Assembly: GCA_900547955.1 (NCBI GenBank)
Contig: URIR01000014.1
Coordinates: 1-43,245 of the forward strand
DNA length: 43,245 bases
Source: an uncultured Eubacteriales bacterium
Lineage (GTDB): Bacteria; Bacillota; Clostridia; Christensenellales; QALW01
Reading direction: 5' to 3'
A model generated the notes under the pieces. That model saw only the letters and a list, made by a program, of their open reading frames with translations. It had not been told where the DNA came from and searched no databases. Within the stretch, counting starts at the first letter, position 1; every line of letters starts with the position of its first letter. This document shows positions 18,903 to 27,234 of this stretch, one piece after another. The position numbers were made by a program, and so were the translations under genes.

Positions 18903-19978
18903 ATTATCCCTCCAATCAGCATAATAAGCGCAGCGGCGGCGGCGCCTCCGGCAAATACTCCAAAAAACCAGCGCCAGTACGCGCCCTTATCCATAGGCAA
19001 GTCTCCTATGAATTTTCCCGTCTGCCCGTTCATGGCAAAGGTATAGGTCTTTCCCTTATAAACGCTGTTAAGCAGCCAAACGGGCAACAGCGCATATTTG
19101 ACGCGCCCTTCCCTGAAATCTACCGTTATATGCTCGGGAATACAGGTATTGTAGCCATGTATTGTGCCTGAAAGCATTCTCTGCGCGCTGTTCTTTATAC
19201 GCTCATTAGCCCTTTCTATACAGTCCTGAGAGCTCATATCGTATTTATCGGCCAGATAGCCCGCCAGATACGCCGTTTTAAAATCCACCGCCTGGCTTAA
19301 ATCGAAAGGCTCTAACGATTCCATAAGAGAATCGTCTATCTTGCTGGAGCCGTCTACCGGCACTCCGGCAAAATCCATATTTCCCTCTCTGAATATCCTG
19401 AAATGCATTGTTTCGGTATAATTATACTTGCTGTCGCTCCAAAAACGCACCTTAGTCCCCTTGTACCGTCCTGAAGCCTGCGCGTTGCAGTCAAAAAGCC
19501 AGAAGGGAACATATATTCCCTTTATCTCCTCTATATGGCTTTCGCTCTTAAACTCCTTAGGCAGCAACCGTTTCCCCTTTAAATGGCCGGCCAAAGCATT
19601 TTTAGCCGCCTGCTTATCCAATTTGAAGGGAATAACCATTTCCGGCTTAAGCACGCCTGAAAGGCGTGATTTTACCACTATCGAGCTGCCGCAGTACGGA
19701 CAGTTTATAGAGGCGGTATTCTGGTCCGCAACCACCTCTCCACCGCAGGAGGAACAGCAAAATACCGTCATATTTTCTGCGTCCTCCCATTTTTCGGAGG
19801 GGCCTTGGGTCCATTCCTGCTTATCCTCATGCTGTTTGTTAACTTCATTCTGATATGCTTTTAGATTCTCAGTTTCAAATTCCGTATCGCAGTACGGGCA
19901 TTTTAATTTCTGCGCGTTAGGGTCGAACGCCAGGCTGCCCCCGCAGTTCGGGCATTCAAATTCAATCGTGCTTGCCAT
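18899..19978 (-). CDS. Zinc-ribbon membrane protein, YdjG-like
   Basis: The 359-residue protein has two zinc ribbons at its N-terminus: CPNCGGSL with CPYCDTEF (residues 9-31) and CCSSCGGEV with CPYCGSS (about 73-100). A large central beta-rich region follows (FKLDKQAAKNALAGHLKGK onward). One C-terminal transmembrane segment (WFFGVFAGGAAAAALIMLIGG) ends the protein. It is linked to the TPM gene by a 4-bp overlap. In B. subtilis the homologous proteins YdjG and YdjH form a membrane complex that recruits PspA. The start is the ATG at 19978, preceded by GGAGG (AAAGGAGGAAAA). Confidence 0.8.
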   Translation of the reverse strand: MASTIEFECPNCGGSLAFDPNAQKLKCPYCDTEFETENLKAYQNEVNKQHEDKQEWTQGPSEKWEDAENMTVFCCSSCGGEVVADQNTASINCPYCGSSIVVKSRLSGVLKPEMVIPFKLDKQAAKNALAGHLKGKRLLPKEFKSESHIEEIKGIYVPFWLFDCNAQASGRYKGTKVRFWSDSKYNYTETMHFRIFREGNMDFAGVPVDGSSKIDDSLMESLEPFDLSQAVDFKTAYLAGYLADKYDMSSQDCIERANERIKNSAQRMLSGTIHGYNTCIPEHITVDFREGRVKYALLPVWLLNSVYKGKTYTFAMNGQTGKFIGDLPMDKGAYWRWFFGVFAGGAAAAALIMLIGGII

Positions 19979-20103
19979 TTTTCCTCCTTTGGAAAGTAAG
20001 TTGTTATTTAAACCGCCTTCAGGACGGTTTTGTTCTTTACGCGATAACGGCTGTTCGCGTCCATCCTCAATTCGCTTTATGCGTTTTTCTTGCCCAGCGT
20101 CTC

Positions 20104-20240
20104 AGCCGCTGTCGTTGCGCCGTTCATAAGCCGCTGTCGTTGAACCGTCCGTCAGCCGCTGTCGCCACGCCGCCCGTCGGCCGCTGTCGTTGCGCCGTCC
20201 GTCAGCCGCTGTCGCCGCGCCGCCCGTCAGCCGCCGCGCC
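20104..20240. repeat. Five tandem 25-bp repeats plus a partial sixth
   Basis: Five consecutive 25-bp units (20104-20228) share the core GCCGCTGTCG, followed by CGCCGTCCGTC or close variants. A shortened sixth copy runs to about 20240. Units alternate between a TTGCGCC and a CCGCGCC form. There are no spacers, so this is not a CRISPR array. It fills most of the gap between the SPFH gene and the zinc-ribbon gene (19979-20416), which otherwise shows nothing coding. Confidence 0.85.
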
Positions 20241-20416
20241 GCCGGCATAAATCTGCTTTGCCGAGCGAACCGCCTCTTTTATTTAAAAGCCCCAGGCCTT
20301 CAAAGGCTGCTTTGGGCATAACCTCACGCAGAATATCCTTTTTAGGCATAACCCAACTGCACGCAAAACGGCATATTAAACCCGAAGGCGAGGCCTTTTC
20401 CAGTCTGCAAATTACG

Positions 20417-21745
20417 CTATTTTACATCCTGGTCGTCAAACCTGTCTCCGCATTCAGGACAGAATTTAGGCGGATGCGCGGGGTCTTCCGGCTCCCAGCC
20501 GCATTTATCGCACTTATACAATAATGCTCCGGCCGGCTTTTTCCGGCCGCATTCAGAACAGAATTTCCCTTTGTTTACCGCGCCGCAGGCACATTGCCAG
20601 CCGCCGGCGGGTTTTTGAGCTCCGCATTCGGAACAGAATTTTCCGGTATTGCGCGCGCCGCAGGAGCACTGCCATTCCTGTCCCTCTGACGCGCCTGTCT
20701 GGGCCTGCTCTTCAGCCTGGCCGTATGCCTGCGTATTCTGACGTCCCATAGCAAACAAATTCTGCGCGTTGGCTCCGCCGGCCTGCTGGGCCATTCCCAG
20801 CCCCATAAAGCCCATCATGGCTCCTCCCTGATTCTCGGCGGCGGCGCGCATGGCGTCCGACTGCGCTCCTATAAGGGTAGCGGCGGCCATATTGGGGTCG
20901 CGCATAACAGCGCTCTTCTGGAGCTGCTTTATCATCTCTTCGTCCTCGGGCGAAGCGCTGACTGAATTAATGCCGAAGGAGGCTACCTCTATGCCCCGTA
21001 ATTCCCGCCATTTTTCTGAAAGCACCTTATTGAGCGCCCCGGCAATTTCCATGGTATGGCCCGGCAAAGCGCTATAGCGCACGCCCAAGGCAGAAATCTG
21101 CGCAAAGGCCGGCTGGAGGGCGGTAAGCAGCTCGGTTTTAAGCATGCTGTCTATCTCCGAACGGTCATAGCTGCTCTGAACATTGCCGCAGACGTTAGTA
21201 TAGAAAAGCAGAGGGTTTGTAATCTTATACGAATATTCGCCGTTGCAGCGTATGGCTATATCTATGTCCAGCCCGATATTCTTATCCACCACCCTGAAAG
21301 GGACCGGGTTGGCCGTACCGTATTTATTGCCTACTATTTCCTTGGTGTTAAAATAATATATTCTCTGGTCCTTGCCCGTATCTCCTCCGTATGTAAAGCG
21401 CCGGCCTATAGTTTTAAATGTTTCTATAATACTCCTTCCCAGGCTGCCGGCAAATATGCTGGGCTCGCTTGATTGGTCGAAGGTGTATTCGCCCGGCTCA
21501 GCGCACACCTCCAGCACCTTGCCCTGCTCTACTATCATCATGCACTGCCCGTCGGCTACGGCTATTCCGCTGCCGTTGGAGATTATATTGTCGTTTCCCT
21601 TAGTATTGCTAGAGCGGCCCGATACTCTCTTCTGCCCTTTAACGGCCAGAACATCCGCGCTTAACGAATCGCAGTAGAAAAATTCCTTCCATTGGTCGGC
21701 TAAAGCGCCGCCCAGCGCTCCCGCGCCTGCTTTAATAAGTCCCAT
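20417..21745 (-). CDS. SPFH-domain protein with C-terminal zinc ribbons, YdjI-like
   Basis: The 442-residue protein has an N-terminal SPFH (stomatin/flotillin-like) region (residues about 1-290), with GIEVASFGINSVSASPEDEEMIKQLQ as the family's C-terminal signature. A Met/Ala/Gln-rich segment (MMGFMGLGMAQQAGG) follows, then three CxxC-type zinc ribbons: WQCSCGARNTGKFCSECG, WQCACGAVNKGKFCSECG, and YKCDKCGWEPE with FCPECGDRF. The ATG has an AAGGAGA site. It is the first gene of the ydjI-G-H-like set. PspA, which works with these proteins in B. subtilis, is not in the window. Confidence 0.85.
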   Translation of the reverse strand: MGLIKAGAGALGGALADQWKEFFYCDSLSADVLAVKGQKRVSGRSSNTKGNDNIISNGSGIAVADGQCMMIVEQGKVLEVCAEPGEYTFDQSSEPSIFAGSLGRSIIETFKTIGRRFTYGGDTGKDQRIYYFNTKEIVGNKYGTANPVPFRVVDKNIGLDIDIAIRCNGEYSYKITNPLLFYTNVCGNVQSSYDRSEIDSMLKTELLTALQPAFAQISALGVRYSALPGHTMEIAGALNKVLSEKWRELRGIEVASFGINSVSASPEDEEMIKQLQKSAVMRDPNMAAATLIGAQSDAMRAAAENQGGAMMGFMGLGMAQQAGGANAQNLFAMGRQNTQAYGQAEEQAQTGASEGQEWQCSCGARNTGKFCSECGAQKPAGGWQCACGAVNKGKFCSECGRKKPAGALLYKCDKCGWEPEDPAHPPKFCPECGDRFDDQDVK

Positions 21746-21939
21746 AAATTACTATCTCCTTCAGAATTTTTAATTTATATACGCCCAAATCTCTGCCGGC
21801 CCGAAAACATAAATAAATCAGGAAGCCTCAAAAGCCAACGTCCCTTTTTATACAGCTCCCGCCCACAAAGAATATTCCGGCATATAAAAAAATATTCCTT
21901 TATATATTAAAGCATATTTTTAAGCGCAAGTCCAGAAAA

Positions 21940-22200
21940 ATCGGCGCGGAAAGATACCCGCGGACAAGACGTGCATCCGGCGCGGGCCGCCGGGCGGGAT
22001 TACATTTATCCGCGCCCGTTAAGGCGCGCGGATAAATATAAGCGGGAACAATAAAATGGGAAATATAAACTGTTTGGACGGGCCGGAACGCCCGGCGCGC
22101 CCCATTAAAAGGGCGGGGGCGGCCTGAATGGCTTTCTCCTTCAGCCCCATTAAAAGGACGGGAGCAGCCGGTTTTATCCTTCAGCCCCATTAAGCCATGC
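21940..22200. repeat. G+C-rich repeat region, copy F
   Basis: It contains a hairpin ATTTATCCGCGC (22004-22015) with GCGCGGATAAAT (22026-22037). A 14-nt direct repeat GCCCCATTAAAAGG occurs at 22099-22112 and 22144-22157, with a shorter GCCCCATTAA near 22184. CAGCCCCATTAA occurs twice. It is not as clearly cloverleaf-like as copies A-E and may be a decayed or different repeat. No gene is visible. Confidence 0.6.
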
Positions 22201-22281
22201 GTCTGCCGAAAATAAGTAAAAGAAAAAATAACGGCCTCCGGACAGAAACTGGCCGGAAGCCGTCTAAGTACGCTCTGAAAA

Positions 22282-22452
22282 TCAGCCCTGTTTGGGCGCG
22301 CCGACGGGACATACTCCCTCGCAGGCGCCGCATTCAATGCAAGTTTCGGGGTCTATCTGATACTTGCCGTCTCCTTCCGAGATAGCGCCGACGGGGCATT
22401 CAGCCTCACAAGCGCCGCAAGAAATGCAATCGTCGCTAATTATATACGCCAT
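22282..22452 (-). CDS. Small 2[4Fe-4S] ferredoxin
   Basis: The 56-residue electron carrier has two CxxCxxCxxxCP motifs (CISCGACEAECP at 9-20 and CIECGACEGVCP at 38-49), each binding a [4Fe-4S] cluster. The start is the ATG at 22452 (MAYIISDDC), with a strong GGAGGTG site 5-6 nt upstream. A start six codons earlier would overlap that site. It is the last gene of the darA-holB-ricT run, about 120 bp after ricT, with an AT-rich spacer that may hold its own promoter. Confidence 0.95.
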   Translation of the reverse strand: MAYIISDDCISCGACEAECPVGAISEGDGKYQIDPETCIECGACEGVCPVGAPKQG

Positions 22453-22571
22453 GGTTTTCACCTCCTCCAAAAAGCCTGAGCAAACAGCCCAAAAGCATTT
22501 GAGCCGCCTAATAAAATGCCTCTTGTTTATGTTGTATTATAGCATAAACCAAAATATTTGCAAAGGATAAA

Positions 22572-23462
22572 TTAATCCAAAATAGCCTTTATCTCCTCGT
22601 CCAGCACTATTTCATCCTCTTTAGCGCTCCTAGCCTTGCTTCCGCCTGCGTTCTTCAGGACTTTTACATCCTTAGCCTCATATTCCCTTATGTCTACTGT
22701 ATCGCCCGGGAGCTGCAATTTGACCTTGACCCGTTCCCTAAGCAGATTTAATTCGCACACCTTGCCCGAACCGTCAGGCGTTTTTACCTCGGCGTTTATG
22801 CGGGGAAGCGCCTTGCGCGCCTTTTCATAATAGCTCTGCTCGTATTTTAAGCAGCACATCAACCGCCCGCAAAGCCCGCTTATCTTGGTCGGATTCAGCG
22901 AAAGCCCCTGCTCCTTAGCCATTTTTATGGAGACCGGCTGGAAATCAGATAAAAACGCATTGCAGCAGCAGGGCAGTCCGCACGGGCCCAGTCCGCCAAG
23001 CAGCTTAGCTTCGTCCCTCGCCCCTATCTGCCTCAATTCTATCCTTGTTTTAAAGGTCTGCGCCAAATCCTTAACTAAATTCCTAAAATCCACCCGTCCG
23101 TCCGAAGTAAAATAAAATACTATCTTCGCCCCGTCAAAGGTGTATTCCACCCGTACCAGCTTCATATCCAGCTCATGCTCGGCTATCTTGCGCGAGGCCG
23201 TTTCAAAAGCCTTGGCCTCCTTAAGCTTGTTCTCCTCAAGCTGCTCGTAGTCCTTAGGCGAGGCTACCCTTATTATCTCCTTGAGCGGAGCGACTATCTC
23301 CTGGTCGGAAACCTCCTTCGTACCTATAGTCACCTCTCCGAATTCCACGCCCTGAACAGTCTCTACTATAACTCCCGAGCCAGCCTTGATAATATACCTT
23401 CCCGGATTAAAATAATATACCTTGCCGGAATTCCTGAAGCGAACCCCTATTATCTTTGCCAT
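22572..23462 (-). CDS. ricT: PSP1-domain protein RicT (YaaT)
   Basis: RicT forms the Y-complex with RicA and RicF that controls mRNA maturation through RNase Y and, in B. subtilis, sporulation and biofilm entry. The 296-residue protein has the PSP1 domain with the cysteine-rich motif GLGPCGLPCCCNAF near residue 160 and GLCGRLMCCLKYE near 200. These are the cysteines linked to iron-sulfur cluster binding in the B. subtilis complex. The start overlaps the holB stop by 13 bp, showing translational coupling. Confidence 0.93.
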   Translation of the reverse strand: MAKIIGVRFRNSGKVYYFNPGRYIIKAGSGVIVETVQGVEFGEVTIGTKEVSDQEIVAPLKEIIRVASPKDYEQLEENKLKEAKAFETASRKIAEHELDMKLVRVEYTFDGAKIVFYFTSDGRVDFRNLVKDLAQTFKTRIELRQIGARDEAKLLGGLGPCGLPCCCNAFLSDFQPVSIKMAKEQGLSLNPTKISGLCGRLMCCLKYEQSYYEKARKALPRINAEVKTPDGSGKVCELNLLRERVKVKLQLPGDTVDIREYEAKDVKVLKNAGGSKARSAKEDEIVLDEEIKAILD

Positions 23463-24346
23463 TGCGTATCTCCCTTAGTAAAATAATAAGCCAGACCGTC
23501 CAGCGCAAGAGCTGGGTTGACATTAGCCTCCAGCCTGCGCATGGTATCTTCAACATATCCCAATCTGGCCAGCGACTTAATATCGCCCGCACGAATAAGC
23601 CGCTCCTCCAAAAGGGGGAGCAGCTCGTCAATTTTATCCTTAGCCCCTCTCAAAAGCCCGGCAGCCTGCGCTGCGGTTAGGCTGTCCGCCTGCGCGCACA
23701 GCTTATCCGCCAGAGCCGCGGTCTCCCAAAGTCCGTCGTTTTCCATTAGCGAAATAGCTCTGCCTATGTTGCCTCCCGAAAGAGCGGCAGCCTGAACGCA
23801 TCTTTTATCCTTAGGATAAAGCGCTTCCAGCTGACTGGATATCATTTTGTCTGAAAATCCAGTCATGCGCACCAGTCTGCACCGTGAACGTACCGTAGGC
23901 AAAAGCTGACCCGCGTTCACAGCCAGCAGCATAAATATACTGTTCCCCGCCGGCTCCTCCAGCGTTTTAAGCAAACAGTTCTGCGCTTCAGCCGTAGCAG
24001 TATGAGCGTTTTCCACTATATACACGCCGTAATCCGCCTCATAAGGCTTTAAAGCCGACGCCTCAATTAATTCGCGCATGTCCTTAACCGATATGCGCTT
24101 GGATGAGGCGTATGTATGAATATCCGGATGAATGCCCTCCAGCGCCCGGCGGCAGCCTGAACAATCCAGGCACGCGCTTTTCTCGCGGCATACCATCAAG
24201 GCTGAAGCCAGCCGGGAAAGAGTCCGCTTGCCCGCTCCCTGCGGGCCTTCTATTATATATGCATGGGCGGCGCGGCCCCTTATAAAGCTGCGTTTTATAT
24301 CTTCAAACTGCCTGGACTGTAATATAAGCTGATATCTTTCGTACAT
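23450..24346 (-). CDS. holB: DNA polymerase III delta-prime subunit
   Basis: This is a clamp-loader subunit of the replicative polymerase. The 298-residue AAA+ protein has a Walker A-type loop (EGPQGAGKRTL, about 34-44), four zinc-binding cysteines (CREKSACLDCSGC), YIVENAHTATAEAQNCLLKTLEEP and the sensor-1 SRC motif (TVRSRCR). Its ATG overlaps the darA stop as TGATG. The order darA-holB-ricT matches yaaQ-holB-yaaT in Bacillus, although yaaR is not present between them. Confidence 0.94.
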   Translation of the reverse strand: MYERYQLILQSRQFEDIKRSFIRGRAAHAYIIEGPQGAGKRTLSRLASALMVCREKSACLDCSGCRRALEGIHPDIHTYASSKRISVKDMRELIEASALKPYEADYGVYIVENAHTATAEAQNCLLKTLEEPAGNSIFMLLAVNAGQLLPTVRSRCRLVRMTGFSDKMISSQLEALYPKDKRCVQAAALSGGNIGRAISLMENDGLWETAALADKLCAQADSLTAAQAAGLLRGAKDKIDELLPLLEERLIRAGDIKSLARLGYVEDTMRRLEANVNPALALDGLAYYFTKGDTQWQR

Positions 24347-24678
24347 CAGAATTTATTAAATTTTACCACGTCCAGCACAAATACCGTGGCTCCTCCTACC
24401 ATAATTTCAATATTGGAGGACATTCCCATATTCATGGATACGTCTAAAGACGTGCTGTTAGCCGAAACCATCTGCTTTCTGCTCTTGCATATGCCCTCTA
24501 TAAATTCAAGCGCATGCTCTAATTTTTCATCCTCCACGCCCAGCAGCAGCGTAGTATTGCCCGCGCGCAGAAAACCGCCTGTCGTGGCAAGCTTGGTTAC
24601 TCCATAGCCTTCCTTCATAAGCGAGCTTATAAGCCTTCCGGCGTCCTCATCCTGAACAATAGCTATTATAAGCTTCAT
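24346..24678 (-). CDS. darA: Cyclic-di-AMP receptor, PII-like protein (DarA/PstA, YaaQ)
   Basis: The 110-residue PII-like protein binds cyclic di-AMP in Bacillota. It shows the family sequence MKLIIAIVQDEDA, LMKEGYGVTKLATTGGFLRAGN (the ligand-binding loop region) and TTLLLGVEDEKLE. I choose the ATG at 24678, because AAAGG lies 7 nt upstream of it; the ATG two codons earlier is only one base from that site. It is the first gene of the darA-holB-ricT unit. Confidence 0.94.
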   Translation of the reverse strand: MKLIIAIVQDEDAGRLISSLMKEGYGVTKLATTGGFLRAGNTTLLLGVEDEKLEHALEFIEGICKSRKQMVSANSTSLDVSMNMGMSSNIEIMVGGATVFVLDVVKFNKF

Positions 24679-24774
24679 AGCCATACCTTTCTGTCCCCAA
24701 AATACGGGACAATTTAATTATAAATTAAACGCGCGCCCCAAGTGGAGGCAAACGCAAAATTAATACTCATATAT

Positions 24775-24803
24775 ATTATATAGCAAAACGCCTGCAACTG
24801 CAA
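24775..24803 (-). promoter_or_regulatory. Sigma-A type promoter of darA-holB-ricT
   Basis: On the minus strand, TTGCAG (24798-24803) and a consensus TATAAT (24775-24780) are 17 bp apart, giving a leader of about 90 nt to darA. Confidence 0.6.
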
Positions 24804-24879
24804 TAGCTAAGTTAAAATTTTATGCCATTTGCCCAAAGCTCAAGGAAAAGGGCCGGAATTCGACGCTCCATGCACAAAT

Positions 24880-25070
24880 AAAACGCCCCGCATTTAAGGC
24901 TGCCGCCCCTTTTCAGGGCGGGGGCGGCCAGGGCCGCCTATATAAAGACAGGCCGGATAAATAATAGCGGAACAACGTCAAAATTCAGGCCCGCAGTCGG
25001 CCGCCAGGACTCTCTTAGAGCCTTGCCCGGCCTGCGAGGGGCAAAGCCCCTCTCATAAATTGGGCGGGGA
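24880..25070. other. Non-coding G+C-rich region G between darA and degV
   Basis: It contains a 7-bp hairpin GAGGGGC-aaa-GCCCCTC (25036-25052) and G-rich runs resembling the flanks of the composite palindromes (GGGCGGGGAAAAG). I could not build a full cloverleaf, so it may be a decayed member. No convincing gene is seen in 24679-25148. Confidence 0.45.
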
Positions 25071-25116
25071 AAAGGGAGCGGCAGTCCTTCAATATCAAAA
25101 ACGCTTCGCTCCCTTT
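25071..25116 (-). terminator. Terminator-like hairpin after degV
   Basis: AAAGGGAGCG (25071-25080) pairs with CGCTCCCTTT (25107-25116). On the minus strand, just downstream of the DegV gene, the stem ends in CCCTTTTCC. The loop is long (26 nt) and the T-run short, so the call is tentative. Confidence 0.45.
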
Positions 25117-25148
25117 ATAATCTGTATTAATTTGTTCTAAGCCGCCGT

Positions 25149-26009
25149 TTAACGTTTTGTTCCTACAAAAAACAGAGCCACCGTTCCCGGTCCCGAATGA
25201 GAGCCTATAACAGGTCCTATATAATTCATTCTGAATTTGCAGTCGGGATACTTTTCCGCTATAAGCGAGCGCACATGCTCGGCGTCCTCCAGACAATCTC
25301 CGTGACTGATAAAAATGGTCTGTCCGTTTACGTTTTCTCCCTGCTCCTCTAATTTTTCCACCAGCCCGCGCAGCGCCTTAGCGCGTCCCCTGGTTTTCTC
25401 CATCGGTATTAATTTACCATTGTCGTCAGTATGCAGCACCGGCTTAATAGATAAAAGGCTGCCCACAAACGCCGCCGCTCCAGTAACACGGCCCCCTCTG
25501 CGCAGAAAGTGCAAATCGTCCACAGTAAACCAATGGTTTATCTTCAGCTTGTTGCTTTCCAGCCATTGCACAGTCTCCTTCAGGCTCATGCCCTCCCTCA
25601 GGCGGCAGGAAGCATAATATGCCATAAGCCCCAGGCCCATTGACGCGGCCAGCGAATCAACCACCTCTATTTCCCGCTCAGGGAATTTCTTTCTCAATTC
25701 CTCCGCCGCAATACAGCCGCTCTGATAGGTGCCGCTCAGCCCTGAAGAAAACGCAAGATATAAAATATCCTCCCCCCGTTCAAGGTAAGGAGTAAAAAAT
25801 TCTATAAAATCTTCGCTGTTTATTTGGCTGGTGCTGCTTACGCTTCCGTTGCGCAGCGCCTGATAAAACTCATGAGGATTCCCATCCTCCAAAGTATGAA
25901 GAAAATCCCTGCCGTCCATAGTATATCTCATGGGAACAGCCAGTATTCCATAGTCCTGGCACATCTCCTTTGTAAGGTCGCAGCACATATCGGTTATAAG
26001 TCTTATCAT
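25149..26009 (-). CDS. DegV family fatty-acid-binding protein
   Basis: DegV (FakB-like) proteins bind a fatty acid and present it to a kinase for phospholipid synthesis. The 286-residue protein has the family N-terminus MIRLITDMCCDLTKE, the SSTSQINSEDF segment (first lipid-binding loop), FSSGLSGTYQSG, LRRGGRVTGAAAFVGSLLSIKP and the C-terminal GPVIGSHSGPGTVALFF with the conserved HxGPG. No kinase partner (FakA) is near. The ATG at 26009 has AGGAG upstream. Confidence 0.93.
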   Translation of the reverse strand: MIRLITDMCCDLTKEMCQDYGILAVPMRYTMDGRDFLHTLEDGNPHEFYQALRNGSVSSTSQINSEDFIEFFTPYLERGEDILYLAFSSGLSGTYQSGCIAAEELRKKFPEREIEVVDSLAASMGLGLMAYYASCRLREGMSLKETVQWLESNKLKINHWFTVDDLHFLRRGGRVTGAAAFVGSLLSIKPVLHTDDNGKLIPMEKTRGRAKALRGLVEKLEEQGENVNGQTIFISHGDCLEDAEHVRSLIAEKYPDCKFRMNYIGPVIGSHSGPGTVALFFVGTKR

Positions 26010-26043
26010 TGTCCCAGCTCCTATCTTTATTATTAATTATAAA

Positions 26044-26139
26044 TCAGGAAATACAATCAGAATGCCGCAGTCTACCGGCGCTCATTTCAAGCAGTATTCC
26101 AAATAAAATAATTGCAATACCCAAGCCGATAAGCTTCAA
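26044..26139 (-). CDS. Possible 31-residue single-pass membrane peptide
   Basis: A TTG start at 26139 with GCAGGAG seven nt upstream opens a 31-codon frame. The peptide begins KLIGLGIAIILFGILLEMS (after the initiator Met), which is one hydrophobic helix, and ends in a polar tail with a TGA at 26044. It lies 34 bp before degV on the same strand. No homologue is recognised. The support is the ribosome site and the membrane-helix composition. The rest of the 26010-26314 gap is AT-rich and empty. Confidence 0.4.
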   Translation of the reverse strand: MKLIGLGIAIILFGILLEMSAGRLRHSDCIS

Positions 26140-26314
26140 GCTGAATCTCCTGCAGACTCTCACTCGAAAATATGATAACCATACCCGCGCATATGCGCAA
26201 GGCTTTTAACCCCTTAACGGGGCATTATTAGTAAATATTTACATTTTATTAATTATTCCTCATAAGTTTATTCATTCTTTGCCCTGAGCTTACAAACTCT
26301 TAGCCCTTCAATCC

Positions 26315-27196
26315 CTAACGGCCCAGCACGTCCCTTTCAAAATCCCATACGTCTGAGGAAAGTCTTTTATTAGTACAGTACATTCTATATAATATCCAGC
26401 TTATAAGCCTGTCGGGCAGCAGCCGTTTTATAAAGCACAGCGCCTTATATCCTCCGCCGGCCACCATTCTCACCGGCGGATTTTTCATACTCAGCGCCTT
26501 AACCGCAAGCCCCGCCGCCTTGACTGGGGGCATTCCCCTCTGCTCGCTGACCGACATGGCGTTAACGGCGCTGCAAAATTCCCGGCGGTATACTTTACTC
26601 TCTCTTGTCTCAAGGGTATACCGGCGATTATGAGTAAAACCGGTATGCACGTCCCCCGGCTCTATTAAGCACACCTTTATTCCAAAAGGCCGCACTTCGT
26701 TTCTCAGCGCCTCAGTCATTCCCTCAAGCGCAAATTTTGAAGCGCTGTACATCCCCTGAAAGGGCAGCCCAAAAACTCCGCCTACCGAGCCCATATTGAC
26801 TATCCGTCCCTCTCCCTGCTCGCGCATTCTGCCTAAAACCTCTCTGACAGTACGCAGCGCTCCGTAAAGATTGCATTCCATCTGCCCGTCCAGCTCCTCC
26901 GGCGAAGTCTCCTCTACTGCTCCGGCTATTCCCGTCCCTGCGCAATTTATCAAGCCATAAATCCTGTCGGCAGCAGAAAAAATGTATTCAAATGCATTTT
27001 CGACTGAAGAATCATCCGTAACGTCGCACTTTACCTCTATAACAGCTCCTGCGCCCGTTTCATGCCTGCGGCCCGTTTGAGCGCGCCGGGAAAGCGCGAA
27101 AACCCTCCCGCCCTTCTGCGCAAGCAAATTGGCCGCCGCTTCGCCTATTCCCGAAGAGGCTCCCGTTACTACTATGCTTTTGCCTGTAAAATCCAT
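26315..27196 (-). CDS. Short-chain dehydrogenase/reductase
   Basis: The 293-residue classical-type SDR has the cofactor motif TGASSGIG (residues 11-18), the NCAG-type motif INCAGTG near 90, an active-site serine in GSVGG and the catalytic YSASK near 150. The C-terminal extension of about 40 residues (RMVAGGGYKALCFIKRLLPDRLISWIL) is hydrophobic and may attach to membranes, as in SDRs acting on lipid substrates. The substrate is unknown. It lies 38 bp after the pseudouridine synthase gene on the same strand. Confidence 0.88.
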   Translation of the reverse strand: MDFTGKSIVVTGASSGIGEAAANLLAQKGGRVFALSRRAQTGRRHETGAGAVIEVKCDVTDDSSVENAFEYIFSAADRIYGLINCAGTGIAGAVEETSPEELDGQMECNLYGALRTVREVLGRMREQGEGRIVNMGSVGGVFGLPFQGMYSASKFALEGMTEALRNEVRPFGIKVCLIEPGDVHTGFTHNRRYTLETRESKVYRREFCSAVNAMSVSEQRGMPPVKAAGLAVKALSMKNPPVRMVAGGGYKALCFIKRLLPDRLISWILYRMYCTNKRLSSDVWDFERDVLGR

Positions 27197-27234
27197 AATT
27201 CAGCCTCCTGCTCTCCGGCCCGATAACCGGCGGC

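Noticed and set aside
20104..20240. CRISPR-like array
   Set aside because: Units follow one another without unique spacers and no cas gene is nearby.
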